From Nitrospirota bacterium (GTDB lineage Bacteria > Nitrospirota > Thermodesulfovibrionia > Thermodesulfovibrionales > Dissulfurispiraceae): a stretch of 8,473 nt of DNA. Position 1 is the stretch's first letter. Every line of letters begins with the position of its first letter. The position numbers and the translations under genes were made by a program. A model generated the notes under the pieces. That model did no database searches and had not been told where the DNA came from. It saw only the letters and a list, made by a program, of their open reading frames with translations. The DNA is taken from the NCBI GenBank assembly GCA_013349595.1, contig DUZI01000066.1:1-8473 (forward strand), given 5' to 3'. Positions 1-7,535 of the stretch are shown here, piece after piece.

Positions 1-152
1 AAGTTTTTGATTTTAAAAAGAATCAAAACAGGATGGTATTTGTTTTTTAAAAAACTCTTTATCTGTCTTCAAAGAGGGATATTTCTAACTCATTAAACAG
101 CTAATTAATGGTGTTTTTAGTTCCATCTAACTTCTTTTGATAGGAATTTTAT

Positions 153-184
153 AAAAAAAAAGGCGACTCAAAAGAGCCGCCCTT
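153..184 (-). terminator. Rho-independent terminator of the porin gene
   Basis: Read on the minus strand, an 8-bp stem (GGCGGCTC pairing with GAGTCGCC, one G-U pair) closes a TTTT loop at 162-181 and is followed at once by a run of nine T (complement of 153-161). It begins about 40 nt after the porin stop codon, where an intrinsic terminator is expected. On the plus strand the stem is followed by CTTTGGTTT, a poor U-tract, so it should act mainly on minus-strand transcripts. Confidence 0.92.
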
Positions 185-220
185 TGGTTTAGTAAGAGTC
201 AATAAGGTTTAATAATTCAA

Positions 221-1609
221 TTAAAATGTTACTTGAATGCCCTGCCTAAAGGCATAAGCATTGTCAGAACCCTTTGTTGGTGAATCAAAGGCACTACCTG
301 CAAAGAGGTAACCACCTTCTACCCAATAACTGATGTTTTTATCAAACCTGTATGTGATCCTTCCATCAATTTCCCAGCCAAGATTCTTTGATGGATTTTT
401 TGATCCCATAATTGCTACATCCTTGTGTGATCTGAGGAAAAATACACCAAGATCTGCATTAAGAGCCTTTGTAATGTCAGCATTACCACCGAGTTTGAAG
501 TAACTTAAGTTTGATACATATGCGTTAGGGGCATAAGCTGATTTTTGATAGTTCTTCGCTGATGTACGTGTGCGGAAATCATAGACATAGGTAAAATCTT
601 GTTTCCAGATTGAAGCTTGTAATGTCTGGAACTGTTTGTTCTTTGTAGGATCACTACCATCATCGCCACTACCAAAGCCATAGGTTAAGCTGAGTGTTAC
701 TGGATCAAGTTTATACTTTGCACCAAGTTTGAGTGCCCAACCACTGAATTTAATCTCAGGTCTTGTAATACCCTGTGATTTTGCCTTACCAGTTTGAATT
801 TCTACGTCAGCTAAGAGACCAAAACCAGCAATCTTGGTATCGCCTCTTAAGCCAATATTCCAAAGGTGAAATGGTGTTGTATATGCGCTTGTGCCTGAAC
901 CAATTCCAAGTGCCTGAGCATCAACATAGGTAACATCTAAGCTGAGGTTTGTGTTTTTGTCAGGTGAATAAGCTGTAATAAATGAATATGCATTGATATC
1001 ATCTTCATTCCATGAATTACCCTCTGTAACTTTGATATAAGCTGCTGAAAGGGTGAGCTCTTTCGTTGGATTCATGAAGAATAAGATTGCATCATTACCA
1101 AACTTAGTTTGATCAAAGAAAAGACCGTATCCAAGCCTAATTGGCTGATGACCAATCTTGATACCTGCTGGCACTCCAAAAAGACCAGAGCCTTTGTGCT
1201 GTAACCATGCTTCTAATACATATATTGAGCCTTGCTTACCATTACCAACTGGGATTGTGCCTTGTGCTTCATAGGTCTCTGTGCCCCATGTGAAATCACT
1301 TCTGTTAGCAGCATCGCCATTTTCAAGGACTATCCTTGCGGTGGTGTTTGGTGTTACATCAGCGGTAATACCAAGTCTTACCTGTTGATCCCAATAATTC
1401 ATATTACCACCTCTGTCGCTGTTAAAATCATTGGTGTTATGTCTTGTTTCACCTCTAACTCTGACGCTGCCATTGATGGTAACTTGGGTGGTGCCTTTTG
1501 CCACAACTGCCTTTGTGTTAGCAGGGATTTCTGCAGGTACTGCGTATGCACTAATTGCACATGCAAGCACAAATACTAATGCCATAATGATTGATACTGT
1601 TTTTTTCAC
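221..1609 (-). CDS. Outer-membrane beta-barrel porin-like protein
   Basis: Predicted outer-membrane channel of 462 residues; the substrate cannot be told from sequence. Residues 1-23 form a signal peptide: two lysines, a hydrophobic core, and an A-Y-A site before V24. The mature chain is rich in alternating polar/hydrophobic strands with aromatic residues, for example the VRVRGETRHN segment near 49-58 and the YWDQQVRLGI segment near 72-81. It ends ...RQGIQVTF; a C-terminal phenylalanine after alternating hydrophobics is the usual barrel-assembly (BAM) signal. The start is GTG, chosen because GGAGG lies 8 nt upstream and because the next ATG (codon 9) would remove the basic n-region. It has its own promoter, long leader and terminator, so it looks monocistronic. 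An alginate-export-like or general porin family is possible but not shown. A VLAC stretch at 14-17 resembles a lipobox, but the A-Y-A site and barrel features make a lipoprotein unlikely. Confidence 0.88.
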   Translation of the reverse strand: MKKTVSIIMALVFVLACAISAYAVPAEIPANTKAVVAKGTTQVTINGSVRVRGETRHNTNDFNSDRGGNMNYWDQQVRLGITADVTPNTTARIVLENGDAANRSDFTWGTETYEAQGTIPVGNGKQGSIYVLEAWLQHKGSGLFGVPAGIKIGHQPIRLGYGLFFDQTKFGNDAILFFMNPTKELTLSAAYIKVTEGNSWNEDDINAYSFITAYSPDKNTNLSLDVTYVDAQALGIGSGTSAYTTPFHLWNIGLRGDTKIAGFGLLADVEIQTGKAKSQGITRPEIKFSGWALKLGAKYKLDPVTLSLTYGFGSGDDGSDPTKNKQFQTLQASIWKQDFTYVYDFRTRTSAKNYQKSAYAPNAYVSNLSYFKLGGNADITKALNADLGVFFLRSHKDVAIMGSKNPSKNLGWEIDGRITYRFDKNISYWVEGGYLFAGSAFDSPTKGSDNAYAFRQGIQVTF

Positions 1610-1789
1610 TTCCTAACCCTCCATTTTGGTTAGTTCAGCATTTTACCGCCAAGGGCGGGCTCCTATGCTTTAACTTTTTTTACTGCAACTTCCACAATAT
1701 AAGTACTGCAATTTCTAATCAAGAGTCCTAATTCTGTTGCCTCACCTCCCTTGTTTGTTAAGATAGTGCCTCTTAAGAGGCAAAAAAGA
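1610..1789 (-). promoter_or_regulatory. Long structured 5' leader of the porin gene
   Basis: About 180 nt separate the predicted transcription start (near 1789) from the porin GTG. Reading 5' to 3' on the minus strand, it opens with a perfect 16-nt palindrome (TGCCTCTTAAGAGGCA, 1767-1782). Next comes GGAGGTGA (1742-1749), an ideal anti-Shine-Dalgarno match that has no ATG, GTG or TTG at normal spacing. It overlaps a second GAGGCA (1738-1743) able to pair with the same TGCCTC arm as the palindrome. A compact hairpin lies at 1637-1669 (AGCAT...ATGCT outside, CCGCC-CTT-GGCGG inside), just before the true ribosome binding site. The layout suggests post-transcriptional control, but I recognise no known riboswitch class. 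A short frame running to a TAG at 1663 crosses the leader and could encode a leader peptide from a weakly placed TTG. Confidence 0.45.
1618..1622 (-). promoter_or_regulatory. Ribosome binding site of the porin gene
   Basis: GGAGG on the minus strand, 8 nt before a GTG codon. This decides the non-ATG start of the porin: the next in-frame ATG is eight codons inside the signal peptide and would cut off its two lysines. Confidence 0.8.
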
Positions 1790-1795
1790 CCAATA

Positions 1796-1826
1796 ATTAT
1801 ATTGCATTCTGGTAGCCTTTTGTCAA
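1796..1826 (-). promoter_or_regulatory. Sigma70-type promoter of the porin gene
   Basis: On the minus strand TTGACA (1826-1821) and TATAAT (1801-1796) are both perfect consensus hexamers. The spacer is 19 nt, longer than the ideal 17. Transcription would start near 1789. The -35 box lies 17 nt from the first base of the GGCT that ends repeat copy 1, preceded by the T-rich run CTTTTAG. Confidence 0.7.
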
Positions 1827-1839
1827 CTAAAAGCTTTTC

Positions 1840-2034
1840 AGCCAAAAATTAGCGCTTAGGAAGGGCTGTTTCAGGCTTTTTATAATCGACAGATTTTTAT
1901 TTAATTTTGCTTTATTCATTATGCAATGCCTTATGACAAAGCCCAAGGAACTTTTTTTATAAGGTGTCGTCTAAAAATTCCTCACCAACCCTTTCTACTT
2001 GATTTTATTAAGTTCTCAGTTCTATCGCTGATTT
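1840..2034. repeat. Dispersed MITE-like repeat, copy 1
   Basis: This roughly 195-bp element recurs at 7536-7732 and from 8361 to the window edge, all in the same orientation. The right-hand 75 or so bases, from TTTTATAAGGTGTCGT to TATCGCTGATTT, are almost identical to copy 2, while the centre is more diverged. The ends are imperfect inverted repeats: AGGAAGGGCTG...TATAATCGAC on the left matches, in reverse complement, AGAAAGGGTTGG...TTTAGACGAC on the right. In this copy the symmetry can be followed outward to AAAGCT (1830-1835) and AGCTTT (2044-2049). There is no transposase or convincing frame inside. It fills the gap between rodA and the porin promoter. Confidence 0.85.
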
Positions 2035-2051
2035 TGGGTTTTCAGCTTTAA

Positions 2052-2232
2052 GTTTTTTGTAATTACTACAAAATCGTCAATTTATATGCCAAGTGTCAAA
2101 CATTTTGTTATATAAACATTTATAAGGTAATATTGGTTAATTATAACTGAGAAAATTTGTGTAAATTTTATAACAAACTGTCTGATTTATTCGCAGTCAA
2201 CAATTTTCATTATGTCAGTTTTGTATGGGATT
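2052..2232. other. AT-rich intergenic stretch after rodA
   Basis: About 180 very AT-rich bases between repeat copy 1 and the rodA stop. The only structure I see is a 7-bp TTTTGTA/TACAAAA stem with a 5-nt loop at 2055-2073. It is not GC-rich and has no T-run after it, so it is not a convincing terminator. No gene or clear promoter is visible, and the elongasome transcript may read into the repeat. Confidence 0.5.
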
Positions 2233-3360
2233 TCATGGATAAAAAAGCTCATATCTCCTTGTCCTGATGTTTATCAAGATACCGACGGCAATGTAATTAC
2301 TCAAGAGTGCTGTTCCACCATAACTCACAAATGGCAAAGGGACACCAACAACAGGCATTATACCCATTGCCATACCAATATTTACTGTGAAATAGAAAAA
2401 AAACATGGCAGTAATTCCAGTAGCTACAAGTCTTCCAAATTCGTCTTTAGCCTTTAAAGCAGTATCAAGCCCTCTTAAAAATAAAATTAAATATATAAAT
2501 ACCAGAATGATGCTACCAATAAAACCAAACTCTTCGGCATACACTGCAAAGATAAAATCTGTGTGTTTTTCAGGTAAAAATCTAAGCGGTCCTTGAGTCC
2601 CTTTCATATATCCTTTACCTGTCAATCCCCCAGAACCGATGGTTATTTTTGACTGATTTATGTGATAACCTATACCAGCAATGTCTTCATCAGGCGATAT
2701 AAAAGCAGTTAGCCTGTTCTTTTGGTAATCTTTAAGTTTATCCCAAACAATATTGCCTAAAAAAGGAACAGATATAATACTAATTATGAGGGCAGCGGTT
2801 ATAAACTTTTTGTTGATTCCCTTGATGAGTGAAAGGGTTATAAAAATACAAAGAAACAATATAGTAGTTCCTAAATCAGGTTGTTTGAAAAGTAAAATTA
2901 GTGGTAATAATGCAAATAATAATGCACTCTTTAAATAAGTTTTGTGGCTCAATGGTTCTCTCAAAGTAGTGAGATAGGCAGAATAAGATATAATAAAAAT
3001 AAGTCTGAAAAACTCTGATGGTTGAAAAGTAAGAGGACCTATCTCAATCCATCTTTGAGCACCCATTGCAGACTTGCCGATTATTAATACTAATACGAGC
3101 ATTAGCATCCCAGCAATGTACAAATACAATGAAAACCTTTGAATCCACATGTAATCAAATAGAACCATTAATACAAGACAACATAAACTAGCTACAAGCC
3201 ATAAAATTTGTTTGAGAAAAAAATCTGGATGGTTCATACTTTCAACAGGTGGTCTTGTGGCACTATATATGGTGAGAATACCAATTATTGATAAAGAAAT
3301 TACAAGGGAAAAGGTTATAAAGTCAAAATACTTGATAAGTCGTCTATCTATTTTTATCAT
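2233..3360 (-). CDS. rodA: Peptidoglycan glycosyltransferase RodA (SEDS family)
   Basis: RodA polymerises lipid II into glycan strands during side-wall growth, paired with PBP2 in the inner membrane. The 375-residue product is normal family length, starts IDRRLIKYFDF and is almost entirely hydrophobic helices. SEDS signatures visible in order: GAQRWIEIGPLTFQPSEFFRL with the PSE core at 114-116, KQPDLGTT (159-166), the long extracellular loop with FLPEKHTDFIFAVYAEEFG carrying the conserved catalytic Asp at 268, and PLPFVSYGGTALL (341-353). The ATG lies 17 nt inside the end of the PBP2 gene, implying translational coupling; only a weak GGAA precedes it. It is the last gene of the elongasome operon. 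PSE and SYGG motifs also occur in FtsW, but the pairing with PBP2 and MreBCD points to RodA. Confidence 0.97.
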   Translation of the reverse strand: MIKIDRRLIKYFDFITFSLVISLSIIGILTIYSATRPPVESMNHPDFFLKQILWLVASLCCLVLMVLFDYMWIQRFSLYLYIAGMLMLVLVLIIGKSAMGAQRWIEIGPLTFQPSEFFRLIFIISYSAYLTTLREPLSHKTYLKSALLFALLPLILLFKQPDLGTTILFLCIFITLSLIKGINKKFITAALIISIISVPFLGNIVWDKLKDYQKNRLTAFISPDEDIAGIGYHINQSKITIGSGGLTGKGYMKGTQGPLRFLPEKHTDFIFAVYAEEFGFIGSIILVFIYLILFLRGLDTALKAKDEFGRLVATGITAMFFFYFTVNIGMAMGIMPVVGVPLPFVSYGGTALLSNYIAVGILINIRTRRYELFYP

Positions 3361-5098
3361 TTTTATTTTCCAGCTTGCCTTTGAAATAAGCTTCTATAGC
3401 TTTTTTAGCAATAGGTGCAGCGACCGCTCCCCCTCCACCACCATGCTCAACAAAGACAGCAAGGGCAATCTCTGGTTTTTCAACAGGAGCAAAAGCAATA
3501 AACCATGCATGATCCATGTATTTTTCAGCCACAAGCCCTTTCTTTTTTCCAACTACCTGTGAAGTGCCTGTCTTACCACCAATAGACACAGTTTGAGATA
3601 TAGCACCCTTTGCAGTTCCACCTGGTTCATTAACTACCCCTGCCATTGCTTTTTTTATAGTATTAAGGCTTTCTTCAGCAACATCAATCTTTACAGATGG
3701 TTGTTTTACATTAAATAATAAACTCGGTTTATAAATGAAACCTCCATTCACAACAGATGCAGTCACATTTGCCATCTGTATCGGTGTAGCAAGGACAAAA
3801 CCTTGTCCTATTGAAGATATAAAAGTATCCCCAAGATACCAAGGCAATCTTTTATTTTTCTCTTTCCAACTGACATTAGGGATAAGTCCACTCTTTTCTT
3901 TCACTGGGATAAGTTCTAAACCTGTTTTTTGACCTAAACCGAAGGCATAGGCGTATTTATGAATTTTGTCGATTCCAAGTCTCTTGCCAAGTTCATAAAA
4001 ATAAACATCACAGGATTCAACAATTGCACGATGCAGATTTACTAATCCATGCCCACCTTTACGCCAACAACCAAAGTTCCATTTGCCATAAGAAAGATTA
4101 CCAGAGCAATTGGCAGAAAAGTCATTATTTACAACCCTTTCCTCAAGACCTGCAATTGCAGGGATTATCTTAAAGGTTGAGCCTGGTGGATATTGACTCT
4201 GAAGTGCTCTATTTAGCATGGGTTTTTTAGGGTCATTAATCAGCATTATCCAGTCAGAATAACTAACACCTTTAGCAAATACATTTGGGTCAAAAGATGG
4301 GAGACTCTCAAGGGCTAAAACCTCTCCTGTATCAACTTTAATTGCCACAAGAGCACCTGCCTTTGTGCCAAAAGACTCTTCTATCGCCTTGTGTATATCA
4401 ATATCAATAGAAAGATAAATATCCTTACCTTTTATTGGTGAGACCTCTCTAATTAATCTAAGTTCCCTCCCTATAGCATCAACCTCTATAATCCTCTCTC
4501 CTGGCATTCCTCTCAATTCTTTGTCAAAAACTGCCTCTATTCCCCACTGCCCTATAAGAGCATCTTGAGGTAACTCCTTGAGATCAATAGCTGTGGCTTG
4601 ATAAGACCTTATTTTTCCAAGATAACCTATAACATGGGCACCTGTCTTACCAAATAAATAATTTCTTCCCACTTCTGTGTCAACAAAAACACCAGGAAAA
4701 TCAGACTTCCTTGCTTCTATACGAGCTACTTCTTCAAAGGTGAGTCCAATTTTTAGTTTAATTGGAACAAAAGGACTACTCCTTTGTTTATCTATCTTGT
4801 CTATTAAATCTGCCTCTTTAATTCCAATCAAATCAGCAAGTTTGCTTGTATCAATTGAATCTAATTCATCAGGATTGAGCATGACACTGAAAAAAGGTAT
4901 ATTCTTAACAAGAGGGATTCCATTTCTGTCATATATAATCCCACGGGGTGCAGGTGTTTTGATTATTCTTAGTCTATTCTTCTCAGAAAGGTTTTTAAAT
5001 TTTTCTCCATCAAACAACTGTAATTGCCAAAGACGAAAAAAAAAGATAACAAAAAAAATAATAATTATATATCTTGTAAAAATAATTCTTTGATTCAC
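3344..5098 (-). CDS. mrdA: Penicillin-binding protein 2, peptidoglycan D,D-transpeptidase
   Basis: Class B PBP that cross-links the glycan strands made by RodA; anchored in the inner membrane with its catalytic domain in the periplasm. In 584 residues: one N-terminal membrane anchor (about 5-22), a dimerisation/pedestal region including RGIIYDRNG (52-60) and GRNYLFG-like hinge motifs (144-150), then the transpeptidase domain. Active-site motifs are complete: STFK (307-310, nucleophile Ser307), SCD (362-364, the SxN/SxD position) and KTG (509-511). A glycine run EHGGGGGAVAAP follows near the end, as often in PBP2. The start is GTG, whose GTGA overlaps the mreD stop by 4 nt; an ATG-initiated alternative would lose the membrane anchor. 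It overlaps rodA by 17 nt. The family is the target of mecillinam-type beta-lactams. Confidence 0.97.
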   Translation of the reverse strand: MNQRIIFTRYIIIIFFVIFFFRLWQLQLFDGEKFKNLSEKNRLRIIKTPAPRGIIYDRNGIPLVKNIPFFSVMLNPDELDSIDTSKLADLIGIKEADLIDKIDKQRSSPFVPIKLKIGLTFEEVARIEARKSDFPGVFVDTEVGRNYLFGKTGAHVIGYLGKIRSYQATAIDLKELPQDALIGQWGIEAVFDKELRGMPGERIIEVDAIGRELRLIREVSPIKGKDIYLSIDIDIHKAIEESFGTKAGALVAIKVDTGEVLALESLPSFDPNVFAKGVSYSDWIMLINDPKKPMLNRALQSQYPPGSTFKIIPAIAGLEERVVNNDFSANCSGNLSYGKWNFGCWRKGGHGLVNLHRAIVESCDVYFYELGKRLGIDKIHKYAYAFGLGQKTGLELIPVKEKSGLIPNVSWKEKNKRLPWYLGDTFISSIGQGFVLATPIQMANVTASVVNGGFIYKPSLLFNVKQPSVKIDVAEESLNTIKKAMAGVVNEPGGTAKGAISQTVSIGGKTGTSQVVGKKKGLVAEKYMDHAWFIAFAPVEKPEIALAVFVEHGGGGGAVAAPIAKKAIEAYFKGKLENKNDKNR

Positions 5099-5598
5099 TG
5101 TATTTCTTCTCTATTTAACTTCACCAAAAATCCAATTATCATATTTGTAACTACTTGGATTAAAAGCATCTCATAAAACAAAAAAGTATTGATTTTGATC
5201 GTTGTCATCAAGACTCTAAGGCTGACAATTACAATTGAATCAAAAACAGTTAGTAATGCTAATACTGATGCAACTGTAAGAGATGTCCACCTAAAAAAAA
5301 TTTCTGTAAATATATAAGCACTTGCAAAGCCTATCAAAGCCTTACTTAATAAAGATGGACCAATTATTGAATTAGATAATCCATCTTCTATAAGACCAAC
5401 AATCGCACCAAAGAGAGCAGATTTTATTTCTCCCTTCCCACTCCAATATCCTTTCACATGTGGATTTTTAACAATATTCTTTATGCCAAAAACAAAGACA
5501 AGTACTGTTGTTATATTTAACGGTTGATTTAAAAAATCGACTTGGGTCTGAATAATGAAGATTACAATTGTTATTACAATCCAAAATAAGTATTCCAT
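5095..5598 (-). CDS. mreD: Rod shape-determining protein MreD
   Basis: Small integral membrane partner of MreC in the elongasome. The 167 residues give about five or six hydrophobic segments (roughly 3-20, 29-44, 62-79, 85-103, 106-129, 138-158), typical of the 160-170 residue family. The GAIVGLIEDGLSNSIIG stretch (64-80) matches the conserved G-x-x-x-D pattern that is one of the few recognisable MreD landmarks. The call rests on this plus position between mreC and the PBP2 gene, since MreD is poorly conserved in sequence. It starts with ATG 5 nt after the mreC stop without an obvious Shine-Dalgarno sequence, suggesting coupling to mreC translation, and its stop overlaps the PBP2 start. Confidence 0.92.
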   Translation of the reverse strand: MEYLFWIVITIVIFIIQTQVDFLNQPLNITTVLVFVFGIKNIVKNPHVKGYWSGKGEIKSALFGAIVGLIEDGLSNSIIGPSLLSKALIGFASAYIFTEIFFRWTSLTVASVLALLTVFDSIVIVSLRVLMTTIKINTFLFYEMLLIQVVTNMIIGFLVKLNREEIQ

Positions 5599-5603
5599 AA
5601 AAA

Positions 5604-6392
5604 CTAATAACTTTTCTTTGTAACTACAAATACTTCTTCTGCCTTAATGTCATTTTGAAAAGGTATGACCTTTATGAATTTAAAAAATTCAACATTTTCA
5701 TTATTAACAGAGTTGACAACACCAATTGGTATTCCTGATGGGAATAATCCATCAAGTCCGGAACTAACAATTATATCGCCCTTTTCAACTTTTTCCTCTG
5801 GTGGTATAAAATTTAACAATAGATAATAAAAACCTGTTCCCGAGAGAATACCTTCAACCCTGCTATTTTGAATTCTCACTGCCAAGGAAAAATTATTATC
5901 TTTCAGAAGTAATACTTCTGAATAATTATCATGTACATTGTAAATTTTTCCAATTAGTCCATTTGTGGTAATTACAGCCATATCTTTTTTTATCCCTGAT
6001 GAACTACCCTTATCAAGTTTAATTAAATTTAAAACCTTATCATAACTTCTACCAATTATTTTTGCATATGCTACTACATGGTAACCAGATGGCTTGAAAT
6101 CCAATAAAGAATGTAACCTCTTGTTCTCCTCTATTATCTCAGCATAAGTGTATCTTTCAATTAAAAGTTTATTGACTTGTTCTTTGAGTCGTGCATTTTC
6201 ATTTAAAACATCGAAATGTTTGGATATAGAATGCCTAATATTGGTGGAAATGGAATTCAACAAATCAAAAGGATAAGAGAGAAATTTGAGATGAAAAATC
6301 CTCTGTGTTCTGTATTGATAAGTCATAATGGCAAAAGCCAAGATGACAATTGTTACAATAATTATAAGTCTCTTCCTGTCTTTGAGAGACAT
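5604..6392 (-). CDS. mreC: Rod shape-determining protein MreC
   Basis: Bitopic inner-membrane protein that links cytoplasmic MreB to the periplasmic PBP2-RodA synthase. The 262 residues contain a basic N-terminus, a membrane helix (about 9-25), a coiled coil (about 62-98, with heptad-like NARLKEQVNKLL and EENKRLHSLL), then the periplasmic beta-domain. The latter shows AKIIGRSYDKVLNLIKLDKGSSSGI (110-134) and the family hallmark SGLDGLFPSGIPIGVV (211-226). Length is usual for MreC proteins without a long C-terminal tail. The ATG shares one base with the mreB stop (TAATG), a classical coupling arrangement, and mreD follows after 5 nt. Confidence 0.96.
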   Translation of the reverse strand: MSLKDRKRLIIIVTIVILAFAIMTYQYRTQRIFHLKFLSYPFDLLNSISTNIRHSISKHFDVLNENARLKEQVNKLLIERYTYAEIIEENKRLHSLLDFKPSGYHVVAYAKIIGRSYDKVLNLIKLDKGSSSGIKKDMAVITTNGLIGKIYNVHDNYSEVLLLKDNNFSLAVRIQNSRVEGILSGTGFYYLLLNFIPPEEKVEKGDIIVSSGLDGLFPSGIPIGVVNSVNNENVEFFKFIKVIPFQNDIKAEEVFVVTKKSY

Positions 6393-7423
6393 TAGTTAGA
6401 TGCCAGAGCCACCTTCTTTAACATTTCAAGCTTATCAAGCATAAGTCCACAGCCTCTGACAACAGCTGTCAATGGCACCTCAGGCACTATTACAGGGACA
6501 CCTGTCTGATCTCTTATTAATACATCAAGCCCCCTAAGCATAGCACCACCACCTGCAAGCACTATCCCCCTATCAACAATATCTGCTGATAATTCTGGAG
6601 GAGTATTTTCAAGAGTGACTTTTACTGTGTCAAGGATTAGGGTAACACTCTCTTGCAAGGCTTCTCTTATTTCATCTTCAGATACTTGTATAGCCTTTGG
6701 TATTCCTGAAACAAGGTCTCTGCCCTTTACTTCCATTGGTTCTTTTGGTGTCGTAGGATAAGCAGAACCAATCTCTATTTTTATTAATTCAGCCGTTCTT
6801 TCACCTATCATGAGATTATATTTCCTTTTGATGTATGCCATAATGGCATCATCCATCTTATCTCCACCAACCCTTACTGCCTTACTATAAACAATACCAT
6901 CAAGTGATATTACAGCTACATCTGTAGTACCACCACCAATATCAACAATCATATTGCCAGAAGGGTCACCTACTGGAAGACCTACACCTATAGCTGCAGC
7001 CATTGGTTCTTCAATCAAATATACTTCTCTTGCCCCTGATGCATGAACTGCATCTTTAACTGCCCTTTGTTCAACTTGAGTAATACCTGAAGGCACGCCA
7101 ATTATAACCCTTGGAGATACAAAACTTTTTCTATTATGTGCCTTTGCAATAAAATATTTTAACATCTCTTCTGTTGCATCGAAATCAGCAATGACACCAT
7201 CTTTCATTGGTCTTATGGCAATAATACTTGCAGGGGTCTTACCAAGCATCTCTTTTGCTTCAATACCTACAGCAACAGGTTTTTTTGTATCTTTTCTAAA
7301 GACCACAACAGAAGGCTCATCGCAAATGATACCTTTACCTTTCATATATACAAGCGTATTAGCCGTGCCAAGATCTATGGCAAGATCATTTGAAAAGGCA
7401 CCTAAAATCTTCTGAATGAACAC
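6392..7423 (-). CDS. mreB: Rod shape-determining protein MreB, actin homologue
   Basis: ATP-dependent membrane-associated filament that positions cell-wall synthesis in rod-shaped cells. The 343 residues match the family length. Nucleotide-binding motifs are all present: phosphate-1 AIDLGTANTLVY (15-26), the EEPMAAAIG segment (138-146) with the catalytic-type glutamate, phosphate-2 IVDIGGGTTDVAVIS (159-173), and the adenosine motif VLAGGGAMLRGLD (288-300). The start is GTG, supported by AGGAGGA 6 nt upstream and by alignment with the usual MreB N-terminus, which places SNDLAIDLGT near residue 11. The N-terminal FIQKILGAF could be an amphipathic membrane-binding helix. It is the first gene of the mreBCD-mrdA-rodA operon, with a candidate promoter beside repeat copy 2. 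Confidence 0.98.
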   Translation of the reverse strand: MFIQKILGAFSNDLAIDLGTANTLVYMKGKGIICDEPSVVVFRKDTKKPVAVGIEAKEMLGKTPASIIAIRPMKDGVIADFDATEEMLKYFIAKAHNRKSFVSPRVIIGVPSGITQVEQRAVKDAVHASGAREVYLIEEPMAAAIGVGLPVGDPSGNMIVDIGGGTTDVAVISLDGIVYSKAVRVGGDKMDDAIMAYIKRKYNLMIGERTAELIKIEIGSAYPTTPKEPMEVKGRDLVSGIPKAIQVSEDEIREALQESVTLILDTVKVTLENTPPELSADIVDRGIVLAGGGAMLRGLDVLIRDQTGVPVIVPEVPLTAVVRGCGLMLDKLEMLKKVALASN

Positions 7424-7429
7424 TTAAAT

Positions 7430-7434
7430 CCTCC
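7430..7434 (-). promoter_or_regulatory. Ribosome binding site of mreB
   Basis: GGAGG within AGGAGGA on the minus strand, 6 nt before the GTG of mreB. It is the strongest Shine-Dalgarno sequence in the operon and fixes the GTG start; the downstream genes have weak or no sites and seem to rely on overlap with the preceding gene. Confidence 0.85.
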
Positions 7435-7493
7435 TCTTTTTTATAATTTATAAAAGCTATAAATAACTATGATTGTATTTTTCTAAAATGTTA

Positions 7494-7523
7494 ATAATAT
7501 CAAAGGGTAAATTTGTTTTGCAA
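7494..7523 (-). promoter_or_regulatory. Candidate promoter of the mreB operon
   Basis: On the minus strand TTGCAA (7523-7518) and TATTAT (7499-7494) are separated by 18 nt, giving a start near 7487 and a leader of about 64 nt. Each box is one or two changes from sigma70 consensus in a very AT-rich setting, so alone it would be weak evidence. Its position relative to repeat copy 2 (16 nt from the first base of GGCT to the -35, via a T-rich run ending TTTTTTA) is nearly the same as for the other two promoters, which strengthens it. Confidence 0.55.
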
Positions 7524-7535
7524 TAAAAAATAAAA

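Noticed and set aside
1..96. Open plus-strand frame from the window edge to a TAA at 94-96, which could be the tail of a convergent gene
   Set aside because: Only 31 Lys/Phe/Leu-rich codons in AT-rich DNA; another frame is also open for 15 codons to a stop at 48-50. Nothing identifies either as coding.
1232..1579. 115-codon plus-strand frame
   Set aside because: Antisense to the porin signal peptide and first strands; cysteine-rich composition without recognisable domain or ribosome binding site.
1663..1845. 60-codon minus-strand frame upstream of the porin
   Set aside because: Its TTG start lies inside repeat copy 1, and the porin -35 and -10 boxes fall within its first half, so the full frame cannot be made from that promoter. 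Only a short leader peptide from its distal part stays conceivable.
2055..2073. TTTTGTA/TACAAAA stem as a terminator for the elongasome operon
   Set aside because: The stem is AT-only apart from one pair and no T-run follows it on the minus strand.
2075..2105. TTGGCA...TTGAC on the minus strand, resembling a sigma54 -24/-12 promoter
   Set aside because: The -12 element has GA rather than GC, and no start codon follows for several hundred bases; the porin has a better sigma70 promoter much nearer.
3212..3562. 116-codon plus-strand frame across the PBP2/rodA junction
   Set aside because: Antisense to two well-identified genes; no homology or initiation signal recognised.
4677..5093. 138-codon plus-strand frame
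   Set aside because: Shadow of the PBP2 gene on the other strand, whose protein has complete catalytic motifs.
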